Assembly (NCBI RefSeq): GCF_030272615.1
Contig: NC_081406.1
Span: 219,905,497-219,969,496 of the forward strand
Direction of reading: 5' to 3'
Length of the DNA: 64,000 bases
Source: Cryptomeria japonica
Taxonomy: Eukaryota; Streptophyta; Pinopsida; Cupressales; Cupressaceae
A program made the position numbers and the translations under genes. The notes beneath the pieces are model-generated. The model was not told the DNA's origin. It made no database searches and saw only the letters and a program-made list of their open reading frames with translations. Position 1 is the stretch's first letter; the number at the start of each line of letters is the position of its first letter. Shown here piece by piece: positions 11,862-23,079 of the stretch.

Positions 11862-13309
11862 TTCTATCTCCATGGTTGCTTCCACTTTGAATTCTAGTGA
11901 GACTATTCTTATTACTAATGTTTATGATCCAATGGATATTTGTGGTAAAATCTAGGTTTGGGCACATATAAGGTATGTGCATTCATGTGCTCCTTAATTT
12001 CCTTGGATCTTAGGTGGTGATTTTAATTCTATGTTGAGTTTGGAGGAGAAAAGTGTTGAGTTTGGAGGAGAAAAGAGGGGGGTTGTCTAGGTTAGGTCTA
12101 GGTTATGTTCTATTTCGAGCTCAGGTGGATTCTCTTGCTTTAGTGGATGTTAAGCTCTATCATGTCTTTATTTATTAAGAAACTTCAATATGTCAAATAT
12201 CATCTTAAGAGATGGAATACGTTATGTTTTGGTAATGTTAAGTCCAAGAAGAGGAATGCTTTGGAATGTCTCATTGTGATTACTCATTAGATTTGGGATA
12301 ATGGATTCTCCAATGTTCTAGGAAAATCAAAATCCCTGGTTGTGTGAAATACGTAGTGGGAGCTCTGTGAGGAGATTTATTGGAAATAGACGACTCGGGA
12401 GGATTGGCTTTAAGAAGGGGATATGAATACTACTTTTTGTCATCATTTTGTTTAGGCTCATTGTAATAAGGGGTACATTTCCTCTCCTCTTACCTCTGAA
12501 GGGCTTCATATTTCTTCCATGTCGGCTATGTCTCGTGAGGCTTGTCAGTTTTACTATGCTCTTTTTGTTGAAGACTTGTCCTACTATTGAGGAAGAGAAT
12601 TTGATCCTTTCTTGCATTCCCTCTTTGGTCACCAATGCGAAGAATGATTCTCTCATTCATCTAATTTCATTGCCTGAGTTAGAAGAGGTTGTGTTTGGGA
12701 TGAACAAAGGTAATGCTTGAGGCCCATATGATTTTCTTGTTGAATTGATTTAGGAGTTTTTGGATATTATTAGTCGAGATCTGTTGGAGGTTGTTCGAGA
12801 ATCTCTTCACAGTAAGAAGATTCTTTGAGCCTTGAATTCAACCTTCTTGGTTCTCATTCACAAAAATTGAGGTGCTAATAAGCTCAATTTTTTTTGACCT
12901 ATTGCTCTTTGTAATGTGGTGTATAAGATTATCACTAAATTGATTGCAGAGAGGCTCAAAACTTGTCTTCTGGTTGTGACCTCAGAGGAACAAGGGATTT
13001 TTGTGGCTGATAAATAGATTCTAGATGGGGTGGTGGTGGCTTATGAGGTTATTCACTCTATGACAACTTCAAAGGAGAGATCTATGTTCATCAAATTGGA
13101 TATGGCCAAGGCTTACGACAGAGTTAAATGGAGTTTTCTTCAGCAAATACTCCTAGCCTTTGGTTTTAGTCCTGATTGGGTGAGTTGGACTATGAGTTAT
13201 GTTATTTCTTCATCTTTCTCAGTTATGCCTTTTAGTGCTTCCTAAGGCCTTCGCCAAGAATATCCTCTTTCCCCTTACCTATTTATTATTATGGCTGAGG
13301 GTCTACGCC
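11862..13309 (+). pseudogene. LINE-b ORF2, endonuclease end to RT palm (left part)
   Basis: It matches LINE-a 8101-10140. A 24-base stretch around GAGTTTGGAGGAGAAAAG is duplicated near 12033-12077. The linker is intact in the forward direction where LINE-a has its inverted copy, so LINE-b shows the ancestral arrangement. The RT blocks IKLDMAKAYDRVKWSFL (about 13089-13139) and SVMPF remain. Stops include the shared TGA at 12895-12897. The ORF is cut at 13309 by the solo LTR. Confidence 0.82.
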
Positions 13310-14942
13310 TGTGTAGGGGAAAAAGCGAGACTAGGCCAACATGCCCTAATCCTACCTTTTAACACACATTGTGGAGTACGAAAGAGCCTAGAGGTATCAC
13401 ACAATTGGCTACTTCTTTTTGTGGAAGAGAGAGCCACGGGCTACCTATTAGGATTTCTATTCCTTTGTTGCAAATGATGGATAGAATGATGCAAGTTCAA
13501 CTATTAACCCTAAAGTTTAAATATGAACTAGTAACAAGATTGCAAAATTAATATTAAACAATGGAGAGCTGTAAAGACAAGGACAAGACAAGAATGTAGA
13601 TGCATACCTGGAGTTAAAATTTGAGTGAAAATGTTAGAGATGGGGGCGCAGGTGCCACTGTCCTAATTTTGCTCCTGAAACTATTGTTTTGCAACATGAA
13701 AAGCTATCGGAAAATGCTGAAACTTGCTGTCTAACAGAGGGACCAGGGTGCCTAGCACCCCTGTCTTGGCAGGACCAGGGTGCCCCATGCCCTTGTCCTA
13801 GTCTTCTTCCCTAAATTTTGGTGTGTAGCTCAGTTTTTGTCTGCTTCCGCCAGATCTGCAATTTGCGGCATCGTCCGAATCCCAAAATCTGCACTTATAT
13901 CTAAAAGGGTATGGTGGGCGGCTATATAGGGTTTTGCCTTAGTCAAACCCCCGCTTTGGTGATTTCCACCTCCATGAATAGCCAAGTTGTATTGTAAAAG
14001 TAGTGTGTGTGCAGACCTTGTGTATGTGTAAGATCCTAAAATGCAAGTAAGAAAACTAGAGCAACCTAGAAAGTAAACCCTAATTACTTGTAAATGATAA
14101 TGTAAATGCTCCAAATCAAGATGCAAAGTGATCTAAAGCATGAATACAAATGATATAATGAGGCTTATGCAAAGACATGAAAACAACATGAAATCATACC
14201 CAACCCCAAGGGAGGGGTACAAGCCAATCTTCAGTAGGTGATCCCTTATTGCTCTTCAATGTCTTCAAAGCCCTAAATGGATGAATGAAATTGATGAATG
14301 CTTGATGGGTGGATGTTGAATGTTGTTGAAGTCTTCAAAGATCTGCTCTTTCGCTGCATAGAAGGTCCTTGAAAACCAAAAATTCCGATGCTTTCAAATG
14401 AAGAAAGAGAGCTCTTATATATGAAACCCTAGGTCTTAATTTCAACTTTAGGCCGACTTAGAGATTGAATCTCCCGCCAATTTCTTGGGGTTAAGCTTTA
14501 TTTTATGATTGCATTGCGCTCCTAAAATTTCAAGAAAAATGTCCGGGACCATGTGCACTCCGGGCGCCATGGTCCCAGCAACTTTTCACCAAATTTTTAG
14601 GGTCATCGGATATGATGATTTTAGAGAGAATCCCAAAGTTATAGGTGATTTCAAGATGTTTTGACCCCTGAAATCAAGCCCCCAAGTTCAAAATAGGACC
14701 TAATTAGGGTTTTTGATTAAATGATGTATTGGAGGAATAAAATGAAAGTGGCACACTTTAATGAAAAGGGGCCAACTTTATGATATGGGAGATGATAAAA
14801 TAGGACCTTAGACATAATTAATTTAATTAATTAAGTGCTAAAGGGGAAATGCAATGCAAAATGAAAAATGCGCCAAGGCGGGTGCTAAACTAGGTGTGAA
14901 ATTGTACCACCCTAGCAAGTGCGTACAATTTACAATGCTACA
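13310..14942 (-). mobile_element. Solo LTR nested in LINE-b, minus orientation
   Basis: On the plus strand the insert runs from TGTGTAGGGG (13310) to AATGCTACA (14942), so its ends are TG...CA. The flanks are ACGCC (13305-13309) and ATGCC (14943-14947): a 5-base target-site duplication with one C/T difference at a CpG. Removing the insert joins the two halves of the LINE RT in register with LINE-a. No internal coding region is present, so it is a solo LTR of 1633 bases. It contains repeated GACCAGGGTGCC motifs near 13740-13785 and a minus-strand TATA box. Confidence 0.85.
14415..14422 (-). promoter_or_regulatory. Candidate TATA box of the solo LTR
   Basis: Read on the minus strand this is ATATATAA, about 525 bases into the LTR, followed downstream by GAGCTC. 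It fits the U3/R promoter position of an LTR; judged by motif only. Confidence 0.45.
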
Positions 14943-16356
14943 ATGCCATTTTTTGAAGTTTCAAGCTTCTGAAGGCTTTATTCATGGGTGGCAATGGGGA
15001 AATGGCTTGCCACAACTCTCACATCTCCAATTTGTAAATGACACTACTCTTATGGGATTGGCTCATCTTTGGGAAGCTAAATCTTTTCAGCAAGCCTTGG
15101 ATATTTACCTTGCTACTTCAAGTCAGAAAGTCAATAAGCACAAATCCTCCATTATCTTCTTTAATACTCTTTAGGCCATTCAAAGGTGTATTGCTGATTT
15201 TCTGTGGTTTCAAATTGGGTCTCTTCACTTTGTTTATTTGGGCATTCCTCTTACTATCGGTAGACATCCTAGGTCATCTTGGAAGATTCTGCTTGACAAG
15301 TTGTGTCAGAAAGTTAATCATTGGACTCATCGTTGGTTATTTACTATGGCCTGATTGACTCTTTTAATGTTTGTTATTCAAGCTATTCCTATCTATAGGT
15401 GTTTTGTTCAAGCTGCTCCCATGTATTTTCTTCGAGAATTTGATGCCCTATCTTGACAATTTCTTTGGAGTGGTAATTTTTTAGTTGCTAAATGGATCCT
15501 TGTTAAGTGGGAAACTATGTGCAGACCTAAGAATGAGGGTGGCCTTGGCTTATGATTTGCTATTTTGAATGGGCAAGTTCTTGCTGCTAAGTTATATTGG
15601 CCCTGGTGTACTAGCCAAAATCAGCTATGCACTCGTATTCTCACCCATAAGTATCTTAAAGATGTTAATGTGTTTGATGTTCCCCACCTTCCTTTGGTGG
15701 GATGAGGTTCTATGATCTAGAATACTTTGAAACTAGGGGCTCAGTTAGATAAGAATGGTCTCTTTTGGATTTTTCATATGGGTTCACAAGCTCTTTTTTG
15801 GCTGGATTCTTGGGACAGTCATCCTTCTATCATTTCTTCTCATCCTCATCTTCATCCCCTTTGTGATTCTTTTACCATTGTTTCCTGGGACACTATTGAC
15901 CCTTATAAGATTGCTCATAATTATGGGTTGGTGGCTCATTTTTGATAGAAACATCCTTTTGAATAGCTGCTAGGAGGATTTGAGGAAGATAGGAAAGAGC
16001 TGGCATAGATTCTGTAGTCTCGTGAGTGCACCACCTTGGCTGGGAATGATGTTTTGGCTTGAGCTAGTAGTGATTTGTCTAGAAATTTTTCTGATCTTTT
16101 GGTCATGTTGAGCTAGTGTGGTAGAATTTTGGGGACATTCGGGTTCCTTGGTGAAAGCAAGTTTGGTACAAGTTCTCATGGCCCAAGAGCAATTTTTTTA
16201 TGTGGTTGGTGGTCCACAACCGGTGTCTTATTCGAGATAATTTATGCAAGCATGGTTTTCAAGGCCCCTGGATGCTTGTGTTGTGTCGTAATAGTGAAGA
16301 GAGGCTTTCATCTTTTTTTTCAATGTTCCTTCACTAGACATATTTGGCACTTTTGA
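14943..16356 (+). pseudogene. LINE-b ORF2, RT catalytic box to zf-RVT-like end (right part)
   Basis: It resumes the LINE RT after the solo LTR. The catalytic box reads FVNDTTLMG (about 15033-15059), again Asn for the first Asp as in LINE-a. Downstream motifs NEGGLGL, FWLDSW and FFQCSFTRHIWHF (to 16356) match LINE-a and LINE-c. TGA at 16060-16062 sits at the same codon as in LINE-a and LINE-c. Confidence 0.82.
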
Positions 16357-17384
16357 GGGAAGTGTGGAACCAAGCTTGTTGGTATGTTCATTCATGTAAA
16401 ATATCCCATTATACTAGGTATATAAAATTGCATAGCAATAAGTTCTTGCGTTGAACAACTAAACCTAGAATGGAACTTGCAGTTTTACATTCTCACAAAA
16501 CCCAATCTTAGTGCTACAACAATTGAATGATATAGTTTGAAGGTTATGTTTTATACAATTCTTATTGTTTAACAATGTGACCAATGGTATTGTTCATAGT
16601 CAATGTGAATTTGCCAAAGACTTGCAATTTGTGTAATCTAAACACCATTGGTGAAATGTCTTATTGATATTATTCATATAATATTTTTGTGATTTTTGGG
16701 AAATTTCTTTGAAGAATATCCCCTTGTAAAGTGCAATTTTTCATCAAAGGGCAAGTTAAATTTTTTTTTGCCTTCAATGTTCCAATAGCCTACAAGTAAA
16801 GTAGAGTTGTTAATATGCATTGTATATAGTAATTGAATAGATACATGTATTATGTAATGTAAATTTGAAATCAAATTAGGAAGGTTTTGTGTGCTTACTT
16901 GGATATTGCATCTAGCCAGTGTTTGTAGATGGGCTTTTGTACATTGATCATTGAGTTCTTAGACAAAGGTATATTGTGATGGATGGAGAGAGTGGGTACC
17001 CTTTGGACCACTACTCACAATAGTATTGAAGAGATTGATGACCATGTTTGTTATTGAAAACATGTTTTGCAAAGCTACCCATATTTGTATGTAGGTGTTT
17101 GAGATAAGAACCTGTGAAAATAAGTACTAGTGTATAGTAGGGGTGTGCTAATTAAATATGAAAATGAAAATAATATTAAAAGTACTAGAATTGTACAATG
17201 GTAATGTCTTCTTACAAATCACCATCTTTGATGTTACCTTCAAGACCTTTTTTAACATGGTAGCTTATGCCAATTTCTCCAAAAGGAACCGACTGAGTAA
17301 TGGCAATCAACTGCTACTAGTTGAGAAATTATGAAATCGGGAGTTAGCTTTTTCTTGTTTTTGGCATAACCAAATTTTGATTCA
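16357..17384 (+). other. LINE-b tail and downstream block, no gene
   Basis: The first 290 bases equal the LINE-a tail. The next roughly 730 bases, starting TTATTGATATTATTCATATAA, match 19440-20165 after LINE-c almost throughout. I see no coding sequence. The block is either a long LINE 3' region or flanking DNA duplicated together with the LINE. Confidence 0.7.
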
Positions 17385-18180
17385 ATATGCACCTCTTGAA
17401 AGGTGACATAATTCACATAACATTCCTTCTCGACTTAAATTTAAAAAACTTTCAGATTTTAGAAAGAAAGAAGGGAAAAGGAAAAAAAAGTTGAATGAGG
17501 CATACAAATAGGGCTTCCATAGCAAAGATCTAGCTTCAAAACACATTTATATATAAAATTATATAATACACTATGTCCAAAACTGAATGCAATAAACTCC
17601 ATTGATGTGGTCAAGAACAAGGTTGACTCAATAGGCACCTCTTGAAAGGTGACATAATTCACCTAACATTCCTTCTCAACTTAAATTTAAAAACCTTTTA
17701 TATTTTAGAAAAAAAGAAGGAAAAAGGAAAAAAAAGTTGAACGAGGCATAGAAGTAGGGATTCCATAGCAAAGATCTAGCTTCAAAACACATATATATAT
17801 AAAATTGTATAATACACTACGTCCAAAACTGAATACAATATACTTAATTGATGTGGTCAAGAACAAGGTTGACTGAATAGGCACCTCTTGAAAGGTGACA
17901 TAATTCACCTAACATTCCTTCTCTACTTAAATTAAAAAACCTTTTAGATTTTAGAAAGAAAGAAGGAAAAAGGAAAAAAAAGGTTGAATGAGGCATACAA
18001 ATAGGGCTTCCATAGCAAAGATCTAGCTTCAAAACACATTTATAAATAAAATTGTGTAATACACTACGTCCAAAGCTGAATGCAATAAACTCAATTGATA
18101 TGGTCAAGAACAAGGTTGAATGAATAGGAACCTCTTGAAAGGTGACATAATTCACCTAACATTCCTTCTCAACTTAAATT
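17385..18180. repeat. Tandem array, about 246-bp unit, a little over three copies
   Basis: The landmark ACCTCTTGAAAGGTGACATA recurs at 17391, 17637, 17883 and 18130, spacings of 246, 246 and 247 bases. Each full unit also holds the AGAAAGAAAGAAGG purine run and TATATATAAAATT. The last unit is cut at 18180 where LINE-c begins. The open frames read on the minus strand in each unit only reflect this repetition. Confidence 0.93.
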
Positions 18181-19140
18181 TATAGGTGTTTTGTTCAAGT
18201 TGCTCCCATGTATTTTCTTCGATAATTTGATGCCCTATCTCGACAATTTCTTTGGAGTGGTAATTTTTTGATTGATAAATGGAGCCTTGTCAAGTGGGAA
18301 ACTATGTGCAAACCTAAGAATGAGGGTGGCCTTGGCTTACAATCTACTATTTTTAACAGGCAAATTCTTGGTGCTAAGTTATATAGCCTTGGTGTACTAG
18401 CCAAAATTAGCTATGGGCTCGTATTCTCACCCATAAGTATCTTAAAGATGTTAATGTGTTTGATGTTCCCCACTTTCCTTTGGCGGGATGAGGTTTTATG
18501 ATCTGGAATACTTTGAAACTAGGGGTTTGGTTAGTCAAGAATGGTCTATTTTAGATTTGTCATACGAGTTCACAAGCTCTTTTTTGGCTGGATTCTTGGG
18601 ATGGTCATCCTTTTATCATTTCTTCTCATCCTCACCTTCAACCCCTTTGTGATTCTTTTAGCATTGTTGGCTGGGACGCTATTGACCATTATATGATTGC
18701 TCATAATTATGGGTTGGTGGCTCATTTTCGTTGGATACATCCTTATGAATGGCTGCTAGGAGAATCTGAGGAAGCTATGAAAGAGATGGCACAGATTCTG
18801 GAGTCTCATGAGTGCACTACCTTGGCTAGGAATGATGTTTTGGCTTGAGCTAGTAGGGATTTGTCTAGAAATTTTTCTGATCTATTGATCACGTTAAGCT
18901 AGTGTTGCGAAATTTTAGGTACATTTAGGTTCCTTGGTGGAAGAAAGTTTGGTACAAGTTCATGGCCCAAGAGAAATTTTTTCATGTGCTTGGATGTCCA
19001 CAACCGATGTCTTACTTGGGGTAATTTATGCAAGTGTGGTTTTCAAGGCCCCTGGATGTGTGTGTTGCATCGTAATAGTGAAGAGAGTCACTCATCTCTT
19101 TTTTCAATGTTCCTTCACTAGACATATTTGGCACTTTTGA
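18181..19140 (+). pseudogene. LINE-c: RT thumb to zf-RVT-like end of a third LINE copy
   Basis: It begins in mid-coding at TATAGGTGTTTTGTTCAAG (equivalent to 10598 in LINE-a and 15398 in LINE-b) directly after the truncated 246-bp unit. It keeps FLWSG, the NEGGLGLQS segment and the FFQCSFTRHIWHF end. TGA at 18846-18848 is shared with LINE-a and LINE-b. No start, endonuclease or RT catalytic core is present. Confidence 0.82.
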
Positions 19141-20165
19141 TGAGAAGTGTGGAACCAATCTTGTTGGCATGTTCATTCATGTAAAATATCCCATTATACT
19201 AGGTATAGAAAACTGCATAGCAATAAGTTCTTGCATTGAACTACAAGACCTAGAATGGAACTTGCAGTTTTACATTCTCACAAAACCCAATCTTAGTGCT
19301 ACAACAATTGAATGATAAAGTTTGAAGGTTATGGTTTATAGTGTGCTTATAGTTTAACAATGTGAACAATGATATTGTTCACAGTCAATGTGACTTTTCC
19401 AAAGACTTGCAATTTGCACAATATAAACACCATTGGTGAAATATCTTATTGATATTGTTCATATAATATTTCTGTGATTTTTGGGAAATTTATTTGAAGA
19501 ATATCCCCTTGTAAAGTGCAATCTTTCATTGGAGGGCAAGTTAACATTTTTTTGTTGCCTTCAATGTGCCAATAACCTGCAAGTAGAGTTGTTATTATGC
19601 ATTGTAAATAGTAATTGAATGGCTATATGTATTATGTAATGTAAATCTGAAATCAAATTAGAAGGTTTTGTGTGCTTACCTAGATATTGCATCTGGCTAG
19701 TGTTTGCAGATGGGCTTTTGTAAATTGATCATTGAGTTCTTGGACAAAGGTAGATTGTGATGGACAGATAGAGTGGGTAGCCTTTGGACCACTACACACA
19801 ATATTCTTGAAGAGGTTGAGGGGCATGTCTATTGTTGAAAACATGTTTTGCAAAGCTACCCATATTTCTATGTAGGTGTTTGAAATAAGAACCTGCGAAA
19901 ATAAGTACTAGTGTATAGTAGGGGTGTGCTAATTAAATATGAAAATGAAAATAATATTAAAAGTAGTAGAATTGTACAGTGGTAATGTCTTCTTGCAGAT
20001 CGCCATCTTTGACATTACCTTCAAGACCTTTGTTAACATGCTAGCTTATGCCAATTGCTCCAAAAGGAACTGACTAATTAATGGGAATTAGTTGCTACTA
20101 GTTGAGAAATTGTGAAATTGGGAGTTAGCTTGTGCTGGTTTTTGGCATAACCATAATTTGACTCA
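19141..20165 (+). repeat. LINE-c tail and duplicated downstream block
   Basis: It repeats the LINE tail (19150-19440) and then the block seen at 16650-17384, in the same order and direction. No gene is seen. This supports tandem duplication of a unit holding LINE 3' end, tail and flank. Confidence 0.8.
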
Positions 20166-20460
20166 ATAGGCACCTCTTGAAAGGTGACATAATTCACCTA
20201 ACATTCCTTCTCAACTTAAATTTAAAAACCTTTCAGATTTTAGAAAGAAAGAAGGAAAAAAGAAAAAAAAAAGTTGAACAAGGCATACAAATAGGGCTTC
20301 AATAGCAAAGATCTAGCTTCAAAACACATTTATATATAAAATTGTATAATAGACTAAATCCAAAAGTGAATGCAATAAACTCAATTGATGTGGTCAAGAA
20401 CAAGGTTGACTCAATAGGCACCTCTTGAAAGGTGACATAATTCACCTAACATTTCTCAAC
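20166..20460. repeat. Second array of the 246-bp unit
   Basis: ACCTCTTGAAAGGTGACATA occurs at 20172 and 20420, a spacing of 248 bases. One complete and one truncated unit remain, then the sequence diverges near 20455. Confidence 0.88.
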
Positions 20461-20524
20461 TTAAATTTTAAATACTTCCAGATTATAGCAAGAAGGAAGG
20501 AAAAAAACAAAGAAAAAAGTTGAA

Positions 20525-20800
20525 TTTCATGGTTGCTGTAGTGGAGCTCCATTTAAATAATCAATTGTATAATATACCTTAATAAATTGGTTACAAAATA
20601 AAATAAAAAACTTTCATGGTTGCTATTGTGGAACTCCTTTTAAATCACCAATTATATAATATACCTTAATAAACTAGTTACAAAATAAAATAAAAAAATT
20701 CAATAGAAAGAAAAGAGGAAGAAAAAGTTAAATGTCATTGTTGCTATAGTGCAACTCCATTTAAATCACCAATTATATAATATACCTGAATAAATTATGT
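20525..20800. repeat. Short tandem repeats with TTCATGGTTGCT landmark
   Basis: Segments starting at about 20525, 20612 and 20733 share a CATNGTTGCTNTAGTG..CTCC start and a TATAATATACCT..ATAAA..TTACAAAATA body. Spacing is 87 then about 121 bases, the latter because of a purine-rich insert. The array adjoins the 246-bp repeats. Confidence 0.75.
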
Positions 20801-22830
20801 TTACAAAATATTCAATCAACAAAGTGAAATTCAAGTCCTAAATAAATTTGACCAACAAATATCTTTTAGAAGTGGCATCTAATTTTAAGCATTCTACAAA
20901 ATAAAGCAATTAACCAAAACCCCTTTCCCATTAAAACAAGTGTTGCAAAGCAGCGAAGTTCCTTGAATAGGAGGTACATGTGTAAATTAACTACAAAATT
21001 AAAGTAAAAAATTTATAATGTAAATGAATAGGAGAAACACAAAATTAATGTTTACCACTTATAATATTGTTCATTGAAACATAATATGTTGAAACAATGT
21101 TAAGTATTCACACAAGCTACAGTGAGAGTTTCACTGAAACAAAATATACTGAAATAGATTTATAGAAAGAACAGTACAAGCTCAAATATGATGGTCTCAC
21201 AACTTGAGGTAGGACAACAGAGCTGCAAAAGTATATAGGAAACATGTTTTGCAAGGGTTTATGCCTGGTAAAAATGGCAATAAAAAGGGAGGACAACAAA
21301 GCTAGATATGCTGTTACAGAAAGGCTTGTAGGCTGAATCTTACTTGAAACATTTGTCTTGGGTTAATATTGATGGCTTTGTGGGTGAGTTGTGTGGTATA
21401 TTGTGAAATCTCTAAAGACACCTACCTAAACTTGAGGATAATATATTTTATAAAAAACTTGAAGAATGCATTTCTACTTCTTTTCTATATAGATGAAATC
21501 CATAACTAAATGTGTATCGTCCATGTTAACCAGACTTGTACTTCTATACTTTTGATTCATGATATGGTAAGGCAACAACATTTCAATCCAGAGCTCTACC
21601 TGATCTTTCTCTTAAGAAAAATTGACAAACCAGTCCATATATTATTGTTTCATGGAAAACCTACTTAATACTTGCATAAATAGTTAATGTGGCTAGTTCA
21701 CATGAAGAAGATATAATAATAAATTTAGTTTGGTGAAAAACACAGTGAGCATCTCACATAAAGAAGCTATAATACTTGATTTAGTTTGTTCCACCAACGT
21801 TCCAAGAAGACATACAATTAGTATCCCAGTTACCAACAACTATTAAGAATCAAGTAACAATGAGACCCAGATTTGCAAATAGTAACACTTTCTTTTGAGC
21901 AAAATGAAGTGCAATGATGCTGCTTCTAACATTTTACTGACAAAATGATTTGTATTTGTGATACTCTAACCTAATTTGTATTTGTGAGTGCTCCTCTCAA
22001 GTTCTTGGGACTTATTTCAACTATGTAGACAACAACCTATCCAGGTATTAAAAATAATAGGAATTCAAACCAATTACCAAAACAAACATAATCAAAATTC
22101 AAAATGCAATATCTCTCCCTTACAAATGACAAGCAATGAGCATTATATAGAGGTCTCTTTACAATGAATGGCTCCGATTGATTCAAGATCAATGGCCAAG
22201 ATTATAAGATAAAACCCTAATTAGAGTTTTTTACAACCACCATTACATTGCCCAATGAGAGATGAGGGTAGGTAAGATAAATAATATTTGATGTAGCGCC
22301 ATGTGTCACTTATACCCTCTTTGAATGAACGTTGACTTGGTACACATTGATTGATTGAATAGTGACTGGGATGCCACCTCATCTTGCTTCATAGACTTAA
22401 TCAATTTGCCTCAAACATTATTCATGAAATTTGGAATTCCTTATGATACTTTACATTCCATCCTTATGTTAGGGAATTTCATGAACTATTTCCTTAATTA
22501 TGTTTGGAAGATTTTCCAAATCTTGGAATCTTGAATTATTTCCTTCCTTGGCAGTCTTTGATACTGAAATCCCTTAATGTAGTTTCAGGTTTCTTGATGT
22601 AAAATCCCTTGTTATCATGTCTTGAACTTTCTTTCCTTTGTTTGTTCATCATAAAGGTGAAGTTTTGTTCATGATTGATCTAGTCCGCATCTTTGCCCTT
22701 GGAAATCTTTGTCCAGAAATCCTCTTCCAATCCTTGAAGTGTGGATCTTCCTTATCTGCATTTGTGATGTTGTCCTTATAATATGCATCATCTTAAAGCC
22801 TTGAACATCATGACTTCTTTCCTCATAACA
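20801..22830. other. No gene seen; AT-rich, possible minus-strand LTR at the right
   Basis: No coding pattern is visible on either strand beyond short chance frames. The right part (about 22000-22830) has the feel of a minus-strand LTR: a minus-strand TATATAA at 22144-22150, and it lies downstream in the sense of the minus-strand ORF at 23080-24593. I could not define TG/CA ends or a polypurine tract, so it stays unassigned. Confidence 0.4.
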
Positions 22831-23079
22831 ATCCTACAAAACAAAAAAACATTGAATCAAACACCCTTGTGATAAACTTTATTTCAACCTTGGTGGGAAA
22901 TCCATCCACATACAGACTGATCAGTCCTCAAAACATCTGCATTATCCCTATAGTGTAAGTTGTAAGTCTGCTAATATATGCTTTGTACTTCTCTTTTTCT
23001 TCTTTTTCATGGTCCACTCTTGCATTGATTACTCTAATTGCATCACCAAGTTTTTGTTATCCCTATGCCTTTGTAGTGT

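Larger units (their letters stand above)
11862..16655 (+). mobile_element. L1-type LINE fragment LINE-b (split by a solo LTR)
   Basis: It begins inside the endonuclease, immediately after the LINE-a tail, and follows LINE-a closely through RT, thumb, zf-RVT-like end and tail. A solo LTR at 13310-14942 interrupts the RT. The lack of any target-site duplication at 11862, and inactivating mutations shared with LINE-a, point to DNA-level duplication rather than a separate insertion. Confidence 0.8.

Noticed and set aside
17459-18155. Repeated minus-strand frames beginning MNYVTFQEVPI
   Set aside because: Each frame is the same translation of one 246-bp tandem unit; no homology to a known protein.
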